A DNA stretch of 64,000 nucleotides from Batillaria attramentaria (GCA_018292915.2 JACVVK020000491.1:407033-471032), one strand, 5' to 3'; positions 23,550 through 32,884 are shown, numbered from the stretch's first letter. Notes: generated by a model not told the origin, from the letters alone. Translations and numbers: made by a program.

Positions 23550-26500
23550 TGCACATACAGAGAGAGAGAGACAGACACAGGTGCACACATGCGTACACTT
23601 TTCTGTCGAGTAAAACTCTAATGATTTTACTGTATGTTATCTGTAAGACTGCCTCTGCCTTTCAACTTCTAGACTCAAATCATTTGAAATGGCATCTGAC
23701 ATCAGCTTAACATGTTTTCATTGATGCTCGCTGGCCGTTCGCTACACTGTTTGTGCTTGGGGTCGTGTGCATTCCAGTTGAAGAAACGTCTCCAAGAAGT
23801 CTCTGACAAGCTACAGACTCGTCATGCTGGGGATTTGAACCTGGCATCTTACAGAATGCTGTTTACCGTCACTCAGTATTTACTGCAAGAAACACACTGG
23901 GTGAGAAACAACTCTTCTTACATGAGACCAGCTCTTTCGCTTGACAATTTGAGGTTTGAATGTGATTGCGGTCTTCCTCCAGCGTAAATTGCTGCTGCAT
24001 ATTCCAAAATGGTTTGTTGCTGCGCAGTCAAGTTTGTTTGGCTTTTACAGAAAGATTTCCTCAACTATACTCACAGTCAACATCAGTGTAACAATTTGTG
24101 GCAATTTATTTTTTATTTTTTTTAAATCACAATCATGCAAGTTTTGGTGAGCCCTACAGTAATACCCTAATTGACAAAATCATGACGTTTCGTGGATCTA
24201 GCTTGAAAATTAATTGAGCTACGAACGTATGAATGAAAGTGTCGATGTATTTGCACCTACGAAGAACGGTGAAGATTAATTCCCTCCCTGTTTTTGACAG
24301 CATCTGAAGAGAGATTTCTACAGGAAGGATGTCCAGACGGCCTCGCGTTCCTATTTCTCCAGCATCTCGGCTGCCATTGACACGATAGTTGGCACGCTTC
24401 AGCAACTTCACTCAAAAGGCACAAAATTCGCTCTGCCGTGTCATCTGATGCAGTGTTTGGAGGCTGTCACGGTTCAGCGGAGCGTGGATGCTGCTTCACA
24501 TGACAAGGATTCGATCCTGGACCGTAGTCACTTGGATGGCGTAGAGTTTGTGCTGCAACATGTTATCAACACACTTTCACAGGTATGATGGTGAATTAGG
24601 GCCACTCTGTTTATACTGTATGGACTGTTACGACGTGAAGCTTTGGTCATGGCGCAGACCTTGGAGTATATAAGGGTTTGTCCGAAATGTCAGCTGTAGG
24701 CTTGGGCTTTCAGAAGCTACTTTCACAATTCCACAGTGAATTACTGAACTGCAGAAAACAAAAAGACCGGCAAATAACTGACTGTGATGCACAGAGATAG
24801 CTTTTGTGCCAAATTTTAGTTTTGAAAATGTAACCGTTGATGTGGTTTTCTGCCTCATATATATTGAATCGGTTGTTTTTGGCAGAATTGTTTTTACCTG
24901 TTTTATTACACCATCCATGGCCCGTTTGCCCATAGACTGTCAATGTTCGGGTTGTGAGTTTAATTCCCAGCGGTAGTAAAATATTTGATGATGATGATGA
25001 TGGAGACTTGATATAGCGCACGGCTCCACCCTAACTGAGTGCTCACGGCGCTTAGGGAGAGGTTTTGAAAGGAAAGATAGTGGGAAAACAAACAAACAAA
25101 CAAACAAACAAACAAACAAACAAACCCCTGCAGATGATTACTGGCGAGAGGCACTGAAGAGATGAGTCTACAGGCGCTTCCGGAATGCGGTAATGCTGAC
25201 TGCCTCCTTCACTGTCTATTTGTGCTGGCATTTTTCTTGTTTCCCCGTCTTTGAGTTTGACATCACCCTTATGTGGTGGAAAAAGACGTTAAACCCTCAA
25301 ACACCCACCCGCCCTGTTTGCCCCTGACTTTTATTTTAAACATTTTACTAATTTGTCAAATGTAGAGTGTGATATACTCTATAGAGGGGCGTCAACACAG
25401 TCATGAATAAAAGACCAAGATGACAGAATTGTAGCACTCCAGGATCTTACGATTTGAAGGCAGGGCCGGTATGTAAAACTCAAGGGTTTTTTAACCCACG
25501 GCTATGGGCCTCACCCAGACTAGGGCAAAAGAAGCCTCAAATTCAAAACAAAATTAAATAAAAAAAGAAGCGAAGAAAGAAAGACAAAAATCCTTCTATA
25601 CCGGCATAAGCACCTTGCTGGAATGGGCCCGCTTCCTGATTTGAAACAAAAAAACAACAGAAAATTTAACCCAAGAGCTAGTTTAAATCGAGGTTAGACG
25701 CTAAAGTCCCTAACCCCGACTTTTACATGCGGGCCCAGGTTATGTGGGTTTGTGGGTACAAGTTTATGAAGCTGTTCTGGCCATTCATTGTGAATCACTA
25801 ATCCCGCTGCATCTGTTTCACAGGGCACAGCTACAGCTGCATCAGGCAACATCTCATTTGTGTCAGCAGTGTACAGACATCAAACGCAACTCGCCACACT
25901 TCTGACAGCTGATAGGACTCGTGCTGTGTGGAACACACTTTGTTCACTCCTACTGAAAACTCACACTGCAGTCACGAGAGATGATTTTGCCAACAAAAAC
26001 AACAGCAGCAACAACGACGATGGTGGTGACGACAGTTTGCCGCAGACGGAGATGTCAGCAGAGACAGAAAAGTCAGTGGTGAAGAGAAAAAGGAAACAAG
26101 ACAGGGAAGACAAATCATCTGTGTCACCAGCTAAGAAAGTTAGAGTGGCGGGCCCTGATCAGGAGGACAGCAGAAGGATGCTGGTGTCGGTCGGAGAAGG
26201 GTGTTTAGAAGCGGAGGGGATGGAGGAATGTGTTCGCGACACGCTGGCCGTTGTTGCAACTGCTTGTGACATTTCACTGTTTGCAGATTTGATGGAGGGC
26301 TTGGTCCGTGATGTGGTGAGCTGGTCTTTCGTCTTGAAAATGTGCTTGTTTGTGTAATGGTGGTGATGGTGGTTTGGGGTGGGGTGGAGGTGAAGGGGGG
26401 GGGGGGGGGGGGGGGGGGTGCGGGGGGCTTGTGTGTGTGTGTGTGCAAGGTTGCTAGCTGCTGTTCTGCACTGTTGCAGTTAACTGATAACTAAAAGGAC

Positions 26501-28298
26501 TGACAGGGTGCTAGCGACGATCACAATACTAAACAATTCAGATTAAGGGGGTGAACGGTGGTCTACTAGGTCCGACTTACCAGGTCTGCTACTGAACATT
26601 TGTTACGCAAAGCGTGGGTTTGAGCCAAGGTCAAGCTTTGATATGTGATACTGTTGGGTTTTTTTTTTTTTTTTTTTCTGGCTTCTGGACTGCTCATCAG
26701 GGGCTTCTTTCCGGACAGTTGCGGCTTTCCTCCTCCCAGCGAATGAAGGCTGCTTAGCTAAACATTTGGGTATTTAGTTTTACTGTGTTTAGTAACAGCA
26801 AGCCGGTGACGTCCATAGACAGGATATTGCCTTACGCAGGTGATCAGTCAGACAGGTTTCAGTGTGCTTGGTTTCTCAGGTGATGAACACTTTAAGTTTG
26901 GGTCTGTTGCAGTCGGTTGACAACCTGGCCAATCCTGCCATGATACAGGAAGCTGTGGCCGTGTGGCAGAAGGTGATTGGCTGTAGCAGGCTGACCAATG
27001 AGCAGAGAGCTGTTTTAGAGAGGCTGTCAGTGAAGGTGAGATGTGTAGCAAATCTGATGTAATTGATAATTTTGTGGTAACTCTTATGTTTTAGGCCAGT
27101 GAGAAACATTTTACTTGCACATGGATATATTGTTTATTAATTGGCTGTAAATTCTACCCAAGACACAAGTGTCAAAGAGAATTGCCAAAATTGATTATAT
27201 TAGTAAGGGTTGTTGTCCATTTTTGAGTTCTAGGACTTGAAACAGTTGAAACAGCAATCTAAAATGTTGAATAAAAATCAATTGCACTTCCTGATCAGAC
27301 CTGGCCTGGTGGTGATGGCGAAGTAGATACGAGCTAAAAGGCAGGAAATTTACCACTTAAGTTACGAAGAGATAATGCAGTTTGCGAATGACATGATGCC
27401 CAATATGGACATTATGACCATGTGTATCACTGCAGCTTCTAATATTGAATAAATCAGGCATTCAGGCACTCTCACTTCTTTTCGTGGCGTGTGGCCATTC
27501 AGGCCATAAACAGAACAAGCACACTTGCAAGGTCGTGTGACAATGGAACTGCATATCAAACCCGTAGCTAGCGAGACAGAAGTTTTTAAAAAAATCATTT
27601 TTTAAGTATGGGTACACAGGAATATGTGTTCTCATCAGCCATGGTATGCATTACTAAAGGAAACCGTGTACGGTAAGAATAGTTACAGCTTTGGGGGGGG
27701 GGGGGGGGGGAGGTCTTGACAGAATTTTGTCCACACTCTTATATAATTATACACTCAGTGGAACTGGAATGTGAATACATGTACTGTCAGTATCCTCCGT
27801 GTATTGCTGTGTTGCAGTATCTCCTGCAGTGTGTGGCTGTGATGACGGAGATCAGTTGCTTTTTCCAAGGTCTGGCCCAGGGTGTTGGGGTTCCAATCCT
27901 CCACTCTCTCGCTCAGATGCTTACACTGGAGAGGGTGAGTGTTCAAATCAAAAGAAATGTGTGGTGACAGTGTCCTGTTGGTAGAAACCACGTTTTAATC
28001 ATGTTAAACAGCTATGTCTGTCAGGGTACATTTTTTTTTTTTGAGGGGGGGGGGGGGGGGGGCAGGCTTTTCATGTGAGTGACCAGTCTGTTGATAGAAG
28101 AAAGTTTTGATGAATGGTTTATCAGATGGTTTTTCAAACATCTGCATTGGTGAGAAAGAAAATGGTGAGGTAGCACACTGCTTTGCAGGCATGCCTCTGC
28201 AAGAGAGTTTTTGGTCTTTACTTCTCACGTTAGTGTGGTTATTTTTGTAGGCAAGGTTCTCAGACAGAAGATGTGTGTGTGTAAGTGTGTGTGTGTGT

Positions 28299-28363
<65 letters not shown>

Positions 28364-30905
28364 GCCATAAAAAGTTTTCTCCTAAGGTTAATCTTGCCAT
28401 TAGAGAAATTCTCACAGAAATGACACAGTCTTGCTTGAATTTTAGTAAATTTACTTGTGACTTTTCCCATACATGTACTCAGCAATTTTGTTATGATATT
28501 TAGATGTAGACCCTTTTTTTTCTTTCTTTTTTTTTAAAACAGGCAATTCCATTGGTTTTTTTTTTTTTTTAAACAGATAATTCCATTGGTTGATGTCATC
28601 TTGCTCTTTCTTGACCCATCTGTGTTCCAGTTTCTCTCCTTCAAAGGAACTGTTCAGTGCCTGATGTGTTGCTCCCTCCAGTCTCTCAGACACCATGCAA
28701 ACCGAGATTTTCTGTCATCGTTTAATGCTGTGTACGACGTGCTGCACGCCGTTCTGGTGCATCATCTGAACACTTCAGTCAAGGTCATTCATAACGTCAT
28801 GGCTGTTGCTTCATGTATCCTTACCTGCCAAGTTACACCCTTTCCCCTCCCCCCTCTCTCTTTCTATTTCACGCATTAAGAGTTTCTTACAATGCACAGA
28901 GATTACCCAACAGCCTGAGTACTTTTGGTTTTGACTGCTAATGTGCTATGATATGCCAGAGAAGGGTAAACCATCATGTCTTTCAACACATCCGTCTACA
29001 TCTCTAACAAACTTCCAGGGCCTGTATGTAAAACTCGAGGTTAGTTTAACCCACGACTACGGGCCTAACCCAGACTAGGACAAAAGAAACCCAAAAGCAA
29101 AATTAAAAAAGGAAGCGAAGAAAGGAAGAAAAAATCCTTCTATAACAGCTTAGGCACCTTGCTGGAATGGGCCTGCGTCTTGATTTAAAACAAAAAAAAC
29201 AACAGAAAATTTAACCCTAGAGCTAGTTTACTTCAAGGTTAGACTCTAACCCAGGGCTAAAAGCCCTAACCTCGACTACTACATACGGGCCCAGAACAAC
29301 ATTTATGACCACAATGGTCTCCGACGCTATATTGTGATCCAAATGACTGATCTGATGCACTGACTAAGTGCATTCGATGAAAGTTTTCCACACATTCTTG
29401 TATGCCTGTCATGTGTATTGAGACTTCAAATGGTTACAAAATCTTTGCGTGTGTCGTTGTTGCACCCTTAACTCTGCCACAGCATTGCTGAAGGAGTGCA
29501 TCCGCAATGGAGATCAAGATCGACTGCTGGCACAGCCAGCGTACGTTGACCCCATGGTCAAGTGTGCCAACCTCGTCAGCAGGTAAAGGAAATTGAAACA
29601 AATGTACCCCTAGCTAGTGGTGTTTCATGAAACAGCTATCACGCAGTGCAGAGGGAGGTGGGTGAAAGAAGCAGGCTAGAACACGAGTTGTGAAGCAAGG
29701 GTTATCATGACATTTTGGCTAGCTTTATTTTGAGACTAACATAAGGTGCCATGCACTGTGCGCTTCTCTTGTTCTATTTGCAAATGCCATTACGCCCAAA
29801 TTGCATGACTTTTGTTTGGCAGTTTGTGTGCAATATATATATATATATATATAGAAGAGGAACAAAGGCGATGGTTTCGGGTCAATGGGACCCTCATCAG
29901 GTATCGCCGCATGCTCACCTGATGAGGGTCCCATTGACCCAAAACCATGGTCGTGAGCGGCTAAAATCACCAATTCATATGGCCTTGGTTGTACCGACCA
30001 TTTTCCTCCCGGTGGGAGGGGAATGGGGGCCCTATGAATGGTGAGATACCCTTAGATCTGTTAGACGTTTCAGCGGTAGGATGGTAGGTCCCCCCCCCCC
30101 CCCTCCAATGTGGCTTGTAGCCAATATAGGGCAAGGCGGACTTGTCCACTGGCATACAAAGCACACATCTCCTAGATCTAGGGAGCGCTCTCAGCTTTAC
30201 TTACTTCCCCTATATATATATATATATTTTTTTTTTTTTAATTGTCCGTGCGCATGCTTGCGGACTATAGTTATGGATAGTTGCTGCCTCGGAGAGCCAA
30301 TGTGATCTCCGTCACAAAGCTGGTTAGTGTGCGCATGATACGTTTCCCTGTCTGTAAAGCAAAAGAGCACTGTTCTCCCTCGCTAGTGACACCTTCCGCG
30401 CTTTTCTGTCGCTGGCTCACGGCACTGTCTGCTCACAGTGGTTCACACACAATAAGCTACGGCACTGGAGTACCTCTGATTTACTTGCAGCCATCTCAGT
30501 TGTTTGATTTGTTGGGTAGGGTATGTATTGCTGTTAGCATTTGAGCCCAGTTTTCTCTGCTGGGAGTTCAAGACTCTCCCAAGTGTTTGATGAGCTCCAG
30601 GATATTGTCTGGACTCGGGTTTTTATTTCCTGTGTGCTCCATGAATCCTTTCCTTAGAGTTCTCTGTCTCAGTTTGTAGCGAGTCCATGATGTAAACGCT
30701 TCCTTCTTAAAATCAGGTTTCCTGTTGTGTCTGCAGGCTTCTGGCTTTGCTGGCAAACCATCGGACTGAGCTTCACCGTGTTGCCGTCGGGATCGTGTCA
30801 GATTATGCCAATGGGGTCAAAGCTGTTACCTTGCTGCCTGTAGTCAAGGTTTGTAAATTGTGTGTGTGTGTGTGTGTGTGTGTGTGAGTGAGAGAGAGAG
30901 AGAGA

Positions 30906-31001
<96 letters not shown>

Positions 31002-31351
31002 AATTCTCCAATAATCTTCAGTGTAACATGATTATCAGGTATACTGAGCAGTTAGTAATGCCAGATGGCAAGGACAAAAATTTGTCATAAATGGGTGATC
31101 TGTTACCCATATCATCTGTGAATTGCACAAGTGTCAGCTATTTCAGAACATTTTAAAAGAGATACTTAAACAATCATGTGTGTTTCATGCTACAGAAAGC
31201 CCTACTGCCTGGTGTGTATGCATTCCTGGACCTGTGCGACAAGCATGCGACCTCGCACTTGAGGGTGATGTTGCCGGCAGGAGTGAGAGAAGTGTTTCAC
31301 CTTCTGCACAACGACTTTCTCAAGTACTATAAGTACACTGGCAAAGTGTGA
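5042..31351 (+). CDS. URB2: URB2, unhealthy ribosome biogenesis protein 2 homologue (complete)
   Basis: Coding exons: 5042-5060 (optional first exon), 5329-5485, 5639-5759, 6148-6300, 7606-7749, 8733-8872, 9452-9647, 11078-11172, 11639-11869, 12272-12380, 12774-12940, 13567-13679, 15796-15974, 17011-17217, 17611-17751, 18743-18906, 19231-19353, 20671-20766, 21070-21163, 21872-22306, 22932-23039, 23778-23900, 24301-24582, 25824-26315, 26880-27035, 27818-27934, 28577-28814, 29483-29582, 30737-30848, 31196-31351. Every phase joins without a stop. The product is 1647 aa from ATG 5334, or 1655 aa using ATG 5042, compared with about 1520 aa in vertebrates. The N-terminus ([15 protein letters not shown]-like VGPNKQQI) and C-terminus ([24 protein letters not shown]) match the Urb2/Npa2 family. 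Yeast Urb2 acts with Urb1/Npa1 in early nucleolar pre-60S particles. Lysine clusters (PKKKKK in 20671-20766; KRKRK in 25824-26315) look like nuclear or nucleolar signals. Assignment is from remembered family features. Confidence 0.93.
6375..7098 (-). mobile_element. Solo LTR inserted in a CA repeat
   Basis: The segment starts tgttacg and ends cgtaaca, the TG...CA ends typical of many Ty3/Gypsy LTRs. It is 724 bp long. The minus-strand polyadenylation signal AATAAA is at 6532-6537, about 160 bp from the LTR 3' end, giving the orientation. CA repeat lies on both sides (6358-6374 and 7099-7135), so the target duplication is hidden in the repeat. No internal region or second LTR is present. It lies in URB2 intron between 6300 and 7606. 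Confidence 0.7.
7785..7935. repeat. Low-complexity tract: poly-T, poly-G, then TA-rich
   Basis: A run of T with scattered C passes into a G-rich run and then tatatgtatgtatata repeats. It follows the URB2 exon ending at 7749. No gene signal is present. Confidence 0.9.
8120..8500. repeat. Composite dispersed repeat (gcgtatttg / gagagggtccc family)
   Basis: The left part matches 1010-1100 (gcgtatttgt, gacgcacaaa, gagaacagcg). The right part (aaatatggagagagggtccc, then gggtcccaggaaccctcttc and cagggggtccttttgcaat) matches 1480-1520 and is inverted at 10785-10880. The class is unknown. Confidence 0.6.
8943..9010. repeat. LINE-like 3' tail hairpin (ttattcatccc...gggaaatt)
   Basis: Reads aaatactttattcatccc, aaaa, gggaaattgc. 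The same small hairpin recurs at 12100-12145, 60785-60825 and 62345-62375. Such sequences occur at the 3' ends of some non-LTR retrotransposons. The body of the element is not recognisable here. Confidence 0.5.
10045..10215 (+). mobile_element. tRNA-derived SINE head (single copy seen)
   Basis: A tRNA-like segment has an A-box-like tggtctcgtggtgaaggc and a B-box ggttcgaatcc spaced as in a tRNA, then a non-tRNA body ending in a CA repeat. It does not look like an intact tRNA gene. It lies in the URB2 intron 9648-11077. Confidence 0.6.
10341..10697. mobile_element. Non-autonomous DNA transposon, family B, full copy
   Basis: The ends caggctggggaatt and aattccccagcctg are inverted complements, flanked by aagaca at 10335-10340 and 10698-10703 (perfect 6-bp target duplication). 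Other copies: 21450-21738, 44410-44961, 48729-49073, with partial copies near 11250-11320 and 11953-12010. No coding capacity is visible. Confidence 0.85.
11344..11447 (-). mobile_element. Family C inverted-repeat element, truncated and inverted copy
   Basis: The minus strand matches one end of the elements at 20152-20425, 25461-25738 and 29016-29294: ctgggca(c)gtatgtaaaa at the terminus, then ggttaatttaaccca and gggcctaacccagactagga. The other half is missing next to a poly-C run (11314-11336). Confidence 0.75.
11953..12145. repeat. Partial family B copy joined to an A/T-rich tract and LINE-like tail
   Basis: Begins caggctggggaattttcag as in family B, breaks after a run of A and G, passes through (TTTA)n at 12058-12088, and ends in a tttattgtccc...gggaag hairpin like that at 8943. 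It is a composite of repeat fragments in the URB2 intron 11870-12271. Confidence 0.6.
13045..13217 (-). mobile_element. tRNA-derived SINE, family 1 (minus)
   Basis: The minus strand begins with a tRNA-like head (ggccgaatggtagagcgt, then a B-box-like gtgagtttgaatccc) and continues through tggggccaaatatttgtg, gttgcccc and atgtggtggaaaaggacgtt to ccaaacaccc. A matching plus copy lies at 35628-35792, with partial copies at 25225-25312 and 33936-33990. Confidence 0.75.
14157..14448. repeat. Large hairpin: 100-bp inverted arms
   Basis: The left arm (about 14157-14257: ttctccta, ccagatgacatgatacta, attcccttcatggtaccc) and right arm (about 14346-14448) are near-perfect inverted complements around an 88-base C/T-rich loop. 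Only a few mismatches are seen. It is probably a foldback mobile element, or the core of one; the outer ends are not defined. Confidence 0.8.
14724..15706. mobile_element. Degenerate DNA element with taactttttcg / cgaaaaagtta ends
   Basis: Inverted 11-14-bp motifs bound about 980 bp. Inside, 15114-15180 reads an acidic open stretch ([17 protein letters not shown]), and the minus strand 15307-15558 has a cysteine-containing open frame. The acidic stretch faintly resembles transposase N-termini (piggyBac type), but stops interrupt it. It may be chance. No target duplication was recognised. Confidence 0.35.
17880..17993 (+). mobile_element. Short retroposed RNA 3' end with poly-A and target duplication
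   Basis: A 114-bp insert ends gagaattaaa followed by about 18 A. It is flanked by aaagacttgtaggc at 17866-17879 and 17994-18007, a perfect 14-bp duplication. The attaaa just before the poly-A looks like a polyadenylation signal very near the tail. It is probably an RNA fragment copied by LINE machinery. The source is unknown. It lies in the URB2 intron 17752-18742. Confidence 0.75.
18257..18620. repeat. Tandem duplication, two units of about 180 bp
   Basis: Both units carry gaatttggtgg, agttatttccacctt, ccactaattttcaaagca, cactggtccacag-like sequence, and ttgttcagtttggcaacatt followed by gtaaattcttgtt, ending ccattgccaaac. Copy 1 is about 18257-18440 and copy 2 about 18441-18620. They lie in the same URB2 intron as the retroposed fragment. 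Confidence 0.85.
18967..19014. repeat. (CA)n microsatellite
   Basis: An uninterrupted CA run is followed by gcatgcatgcatg. It lies between URB2 exons ending 18906 and starting 19231. Confidence 0.95.
19454..19908 (-). mobile_element. Probable LTR fragment (minus)
   Basis: The minus strand carries a TATA-like agtatataagcagc (complement of 19605-19618), followed about 60 bp later by AATAAA (complement of tttatt at 19538) and then a region ending caacaggcagcaaca at 19454. This order is that of a retroelement LTR. The 5' end and target duplication are not certain; cactaca at about 19902-19908 is one candidate end. Confidence 0.4.
20152..20425. mobile_element. Family C inverted-repeat element, copy 1
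   Basis: The ends ctgggcccgtatgta and tacatacgggcccag are perfect inverted complements. Subterminal sequences also pair (ggttaatttaaccca, gattagactctaaccca). There is an A-rich centre and no coding capacity. Copies: 25461-25738, 29016-29294 and truncated 11344-11447. No consistent target duplication was found, so the superfamily is open. Confidence 0.85.
21231..21362. repeat. (GT)n and (GA)n compound microsatellite
   Basis: GT runs alternate with gagagagac blocks just after the URB2 exon ending at 21163. Confidence 0.9.
21450..21738. mobile_element. Family B element, shortened copy
   Basis: Begins caggcttgggaatttttag and ends caattccccagcctg. The middle is shorter than in the copy at 10341. 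Flanks (gcttca and attttg) do not form a target duplication, suggesting an old or rearranged insertion. It lies in the URB2 intron 21164-21871. Confidence 0.75.
22589..22780. repeat. (GT)n about 70 bp, (GA)n, then (GAAT)n
   Basis: A pure GT run to about 22658, then gagagagag; a separate atgaatgaatga tetranucleotide run lies at about 22738-22780. They lie between URB2 exons ending 22306 and starting 22932. Confidence 0.95.
23231..23625. repeat. Higher-order repeat: CA tracts separated by a shared non-CA block
   Basis: The block gagagagacagacaca, gtgcacacatgc, cctttctgtctgtcgagtga, ctgatgatttcactgtaaac recurs starting at about 23231, 23431 and 23562, each followed by a CA run of different length (the last block is partly diverged). 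The unequal spacing comes from CA length. This is a minisatellite built from a microsatellite, in the URB2 intron 23040-23777. Confidence 0.85.
24925..25312. repeat. Mosaic of tRNA-like head, tatagcgc repeat, (CAAA)n and SINE family 1 tail
   Basis: Parts: a B-box-like gtgagtttaattccc near 24953; gatgatgatgatggagacttgatatagcgcac (from 24987; related to 39978-40070); (AAAC)n at 25085-25125; and the family 1 SINE 3' part (ccccgtctttgag, atgtggtggaaaaagacgtt) at 25225-25312. It lies in the long URB2 intron 24583-25823. Confidence 0.65.
25461..25738. mobile_element. Family C inverted-repeat element, copy 2
   Basis: Begins cagggccggtatgtaaaact and ends ttttacatgcgggcccag; the internal sequence follows copy 1 closely with small gaps. 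It lies in the same URB2 intron as the mosaic at 24925. Confidence 0.85.
26370..26445. repeat. Poly-G tract and short GT repeat
   Basis: A run of about 22 G, then (GT)n, just after the URB2 exon ending at 26315. Further poly-G runs lie at 27692-27711 and 28045-28062. They are error-prone for assembly. Confidence 0.9.
28270..28362. repeat. (GT)n microsatellite
   Basis: GT run with a few interruptions in the URB2 intron 27935-28576. Confidence 0.95.
28529..28590 (+). repeat. Duplicated splice acceptor of URB2
   Basis: The acceptor region is present twice, 34 bp apart: aaaacaggcaattccattggtt (acceptor end at 28542) and aaacagataattccattggtt (28576). The second joins in frame. Use of the first would insert 34 bases and bring in a stop almost at once. 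Confidence 0.8.
28815..29482 (+). other. U12-type (minor spliceosome) intron of URB2
   Basis: The 5' splice site is gtatcctta, matching the U12 GTATCCTTT consensus in eight of nine places. Close to the acceptor, 29465-29473 reads cccttaact, matching the U12 branch site TCCTTAACT closely, with the branch A about 12 bases from the AG at 29481-29482. Other introns in this window have ordinary U2 donors. The family C element at 29016-29294 sits inside it. Confidence 0.85.
29016..29294. mobile_element. Family C inverted-repeat element, copy 3
   Basis: Begins cagggcctgtatgtaaaact and ends ctactacatacgggcccag. It is very similar to copy 1. It lies inside the U12-type intron of URB2. Confidence 0.85.
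29835..29950. repeat. (TA)n followed by a foldback hairpin
   Basis: After a TA run, gtcaatgggaccctcatcag (29882-29901) and ctgatgagggtcccattgac (from about 29918) are inverted complements around a short loop tatcgccgcatgctca. The pairing extends outward (ggtttcgg / ccaaaacc). It is a strong hairpin in the URB2 intron 29583-30736. A second TA run lies at 30211-30228. Confidence 0.8.
30860..31000. repeat. (GT)n / (GA)n compound microsatellite
   Basis: Alternating GT and gagagaga blocks just after the URB2 exon ending at 30848. Confidence 0.95.
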
Positions 31352-31446
31352 TGTGTCAAGGTCATGGGACTGTGATGAACCTCAACCTTTCCCTAATGCT
31401 GCTCCAGTTAACAGGAATTTACTGCTGCGCTGACTGCATCTTTGAT

Positions 31447-31815
31447 CAGGGCTGAGATTTAGCAAGCCCGACTAAGGAGCCAGTCGGGCTCCCAACCTGG
31501 GAAGTTGAGGGAGCCTGAGAATTTTTCAAGGAGCCCGACTCTTTGATGAGAAATTTTGCGGTATCTGCGCTATTTTTAGACCAGTCTGCGCGATGGTGAA
31601 ATGAGAGCTCTGGACGCTGAGGCGGTCAGCGGGTTCAGCAACGGCGTACGTGTGTATTGCTGCATATTACCAGTCCAGTGCAGGTGTGTCAGTAAGCGGA
31701 ATCTACCGATCGGGCCGGGAAATATCAAGGCACCAGCCGGGCGATTGAAACTGTGATCCGAGGGAGCCCGACGTGATTTTTAGGCACCTCGGGCGCCCGC
31801 TAAAGCTCAGCCCTG
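31447..31815. mobile_element. Non-autonomous DNA transposon, family D, in URB2 3' UTR
   Basis: The ends cagggctgagatttagc and gctaaagctcagccctg are inverted complements with one gap. Flanked by tttgat at 31441-31446 and 31816-31821, a perfect 6-bp duplication. It holds several agcccgac-type motifs and no open frame of note. It would be part of the mature URB2 mRNA. Confidence 0.85.
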
Positions 31816-32151
31816 TTTGATGCACACTGTCCCCATTCACCTGCTGTGTCTATCCAATTAGCCATATATATGGCGTACTTGATCACAACTTGCCGACGCC
31901 AGCCTTCTGCCACCATGAACCCAAAGTCCATCCTGCATTGCACTGTGTATGGAACTCTTTGACATGTTGTCCTCCTTTTTTTTTTTCCTCCCTTCTCTCT
32001 TGCTCCATCACTATCTTTCTTACTCGACATCTCAGCCATGTTTATGATTTGTATATGACTATTATGAGTACGTCTTGAAAATTGTTAAATTGCTGTGTTC
32101 TGCTATGTGACCATTGTGTGAAGGTGTGTATGTGTACACTCATTTCACCTG

Positions 32152-32157
32152 AATAAA
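32152..32157 (+). terminator. Polyadenylation signal of URB2
   Basis: AATAAA 800 bases after the URB2 stop codon, followed by a GT-rich stretch (aactgtgtaac...ctggttgtc). Confidence 0.7.
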
Positions 32158-32656
32158 CTGTGTAACACTAACTCTGGTTGTCACGACATTTCTTGCGCAT
32201 TACATAAAGGATGGACTGTTTGTTGCCTGCTAGCTTGTGGCTGAGAGGCCAGGTCAATTCCTTGGCCAAAGGGAGAATAGTCAGTTCAGACTTAATTTCT
32301 GAAATGGGATTAAGAATAGTTTCCCTTACACTGTATCGGCAGAGCATGATCAATACAGACAACACTGGTTTATAATAATAATAATGAATTTCAGTTATGT
32401 GGTGCAAATTCTCAAAAACTGACTCAATGCACATACTCCATGCACATACTCCCGCACTCATACCAATATAAAACGCACGCGCACACACACACACACACAC
32501 AGTCACACACACACAGCAGCTGAATCAAGAGGAAGAAATGGACCTAGCTGAAAGCCAGCTGGAACAGATATGCTTTCAAGTCAGACCGGCAGGTAGTGCG
32601 TTTCAGTGTGACGGGGCAACGGAGCTGAACGCACTCTCGCCAAACACCTTGAGATT

Positions 32657-32884
32657 TTAGTGAGGAACTTTCAAAAGTTTTCCAAAGGAAGAATGAAGAG
32701 TGCGTGCTGTTTGGTGGAGTTTTTGTGAGGGAGCTTGAAAGGTAGGCTGGAACAGTGGAAGAGTTCTTTCAAAGAAGCGAAATGCCAGTGTGCAGATTTT
32801 GTACTTGATGCGGAATTTCACTGGCAGCCAGTGAAGATGAAGATGAAGAGCACCAGGGTAAAAGTTAAACCAACCATATGACAT
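32657..32884 (-). mobile_element. LINE fragment (LHWLPV motif)
   Basis: The minus strand reads LHLHWLPVKFRIKYKICTLA then FRFFERTLPLFQPTF. LHWLPV..RI.YK is a familiar segment near the C-terminus of CR1/L2/RTE-like non-LTR retrotransposon polymerases. It is a short fragment, between the URB2 and POU2F 3' ends. Confidence 0.65.

Larger units (their letters stand above)
31352..32175 (+). other. URB2: URB2 3' UTR
   Basis: The region from the stop codon to just past the AATAAA at 32152-32157 (gaataaactgtg). It contains the transposon at 31447-31815. The exact cleavage point is not visible. Confidence 0.65.

Noticed and set aside
23074..23598. Long open frames of alternating Cys-Val or His-Thr over CA/GT repeats (also 7000-7210, 18740-19040, 30800-31000, 43200-43720, 47740-48060)
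   Set aside because: Pure translation of dinucleotide repeats in introns; no splice context or family similarity.
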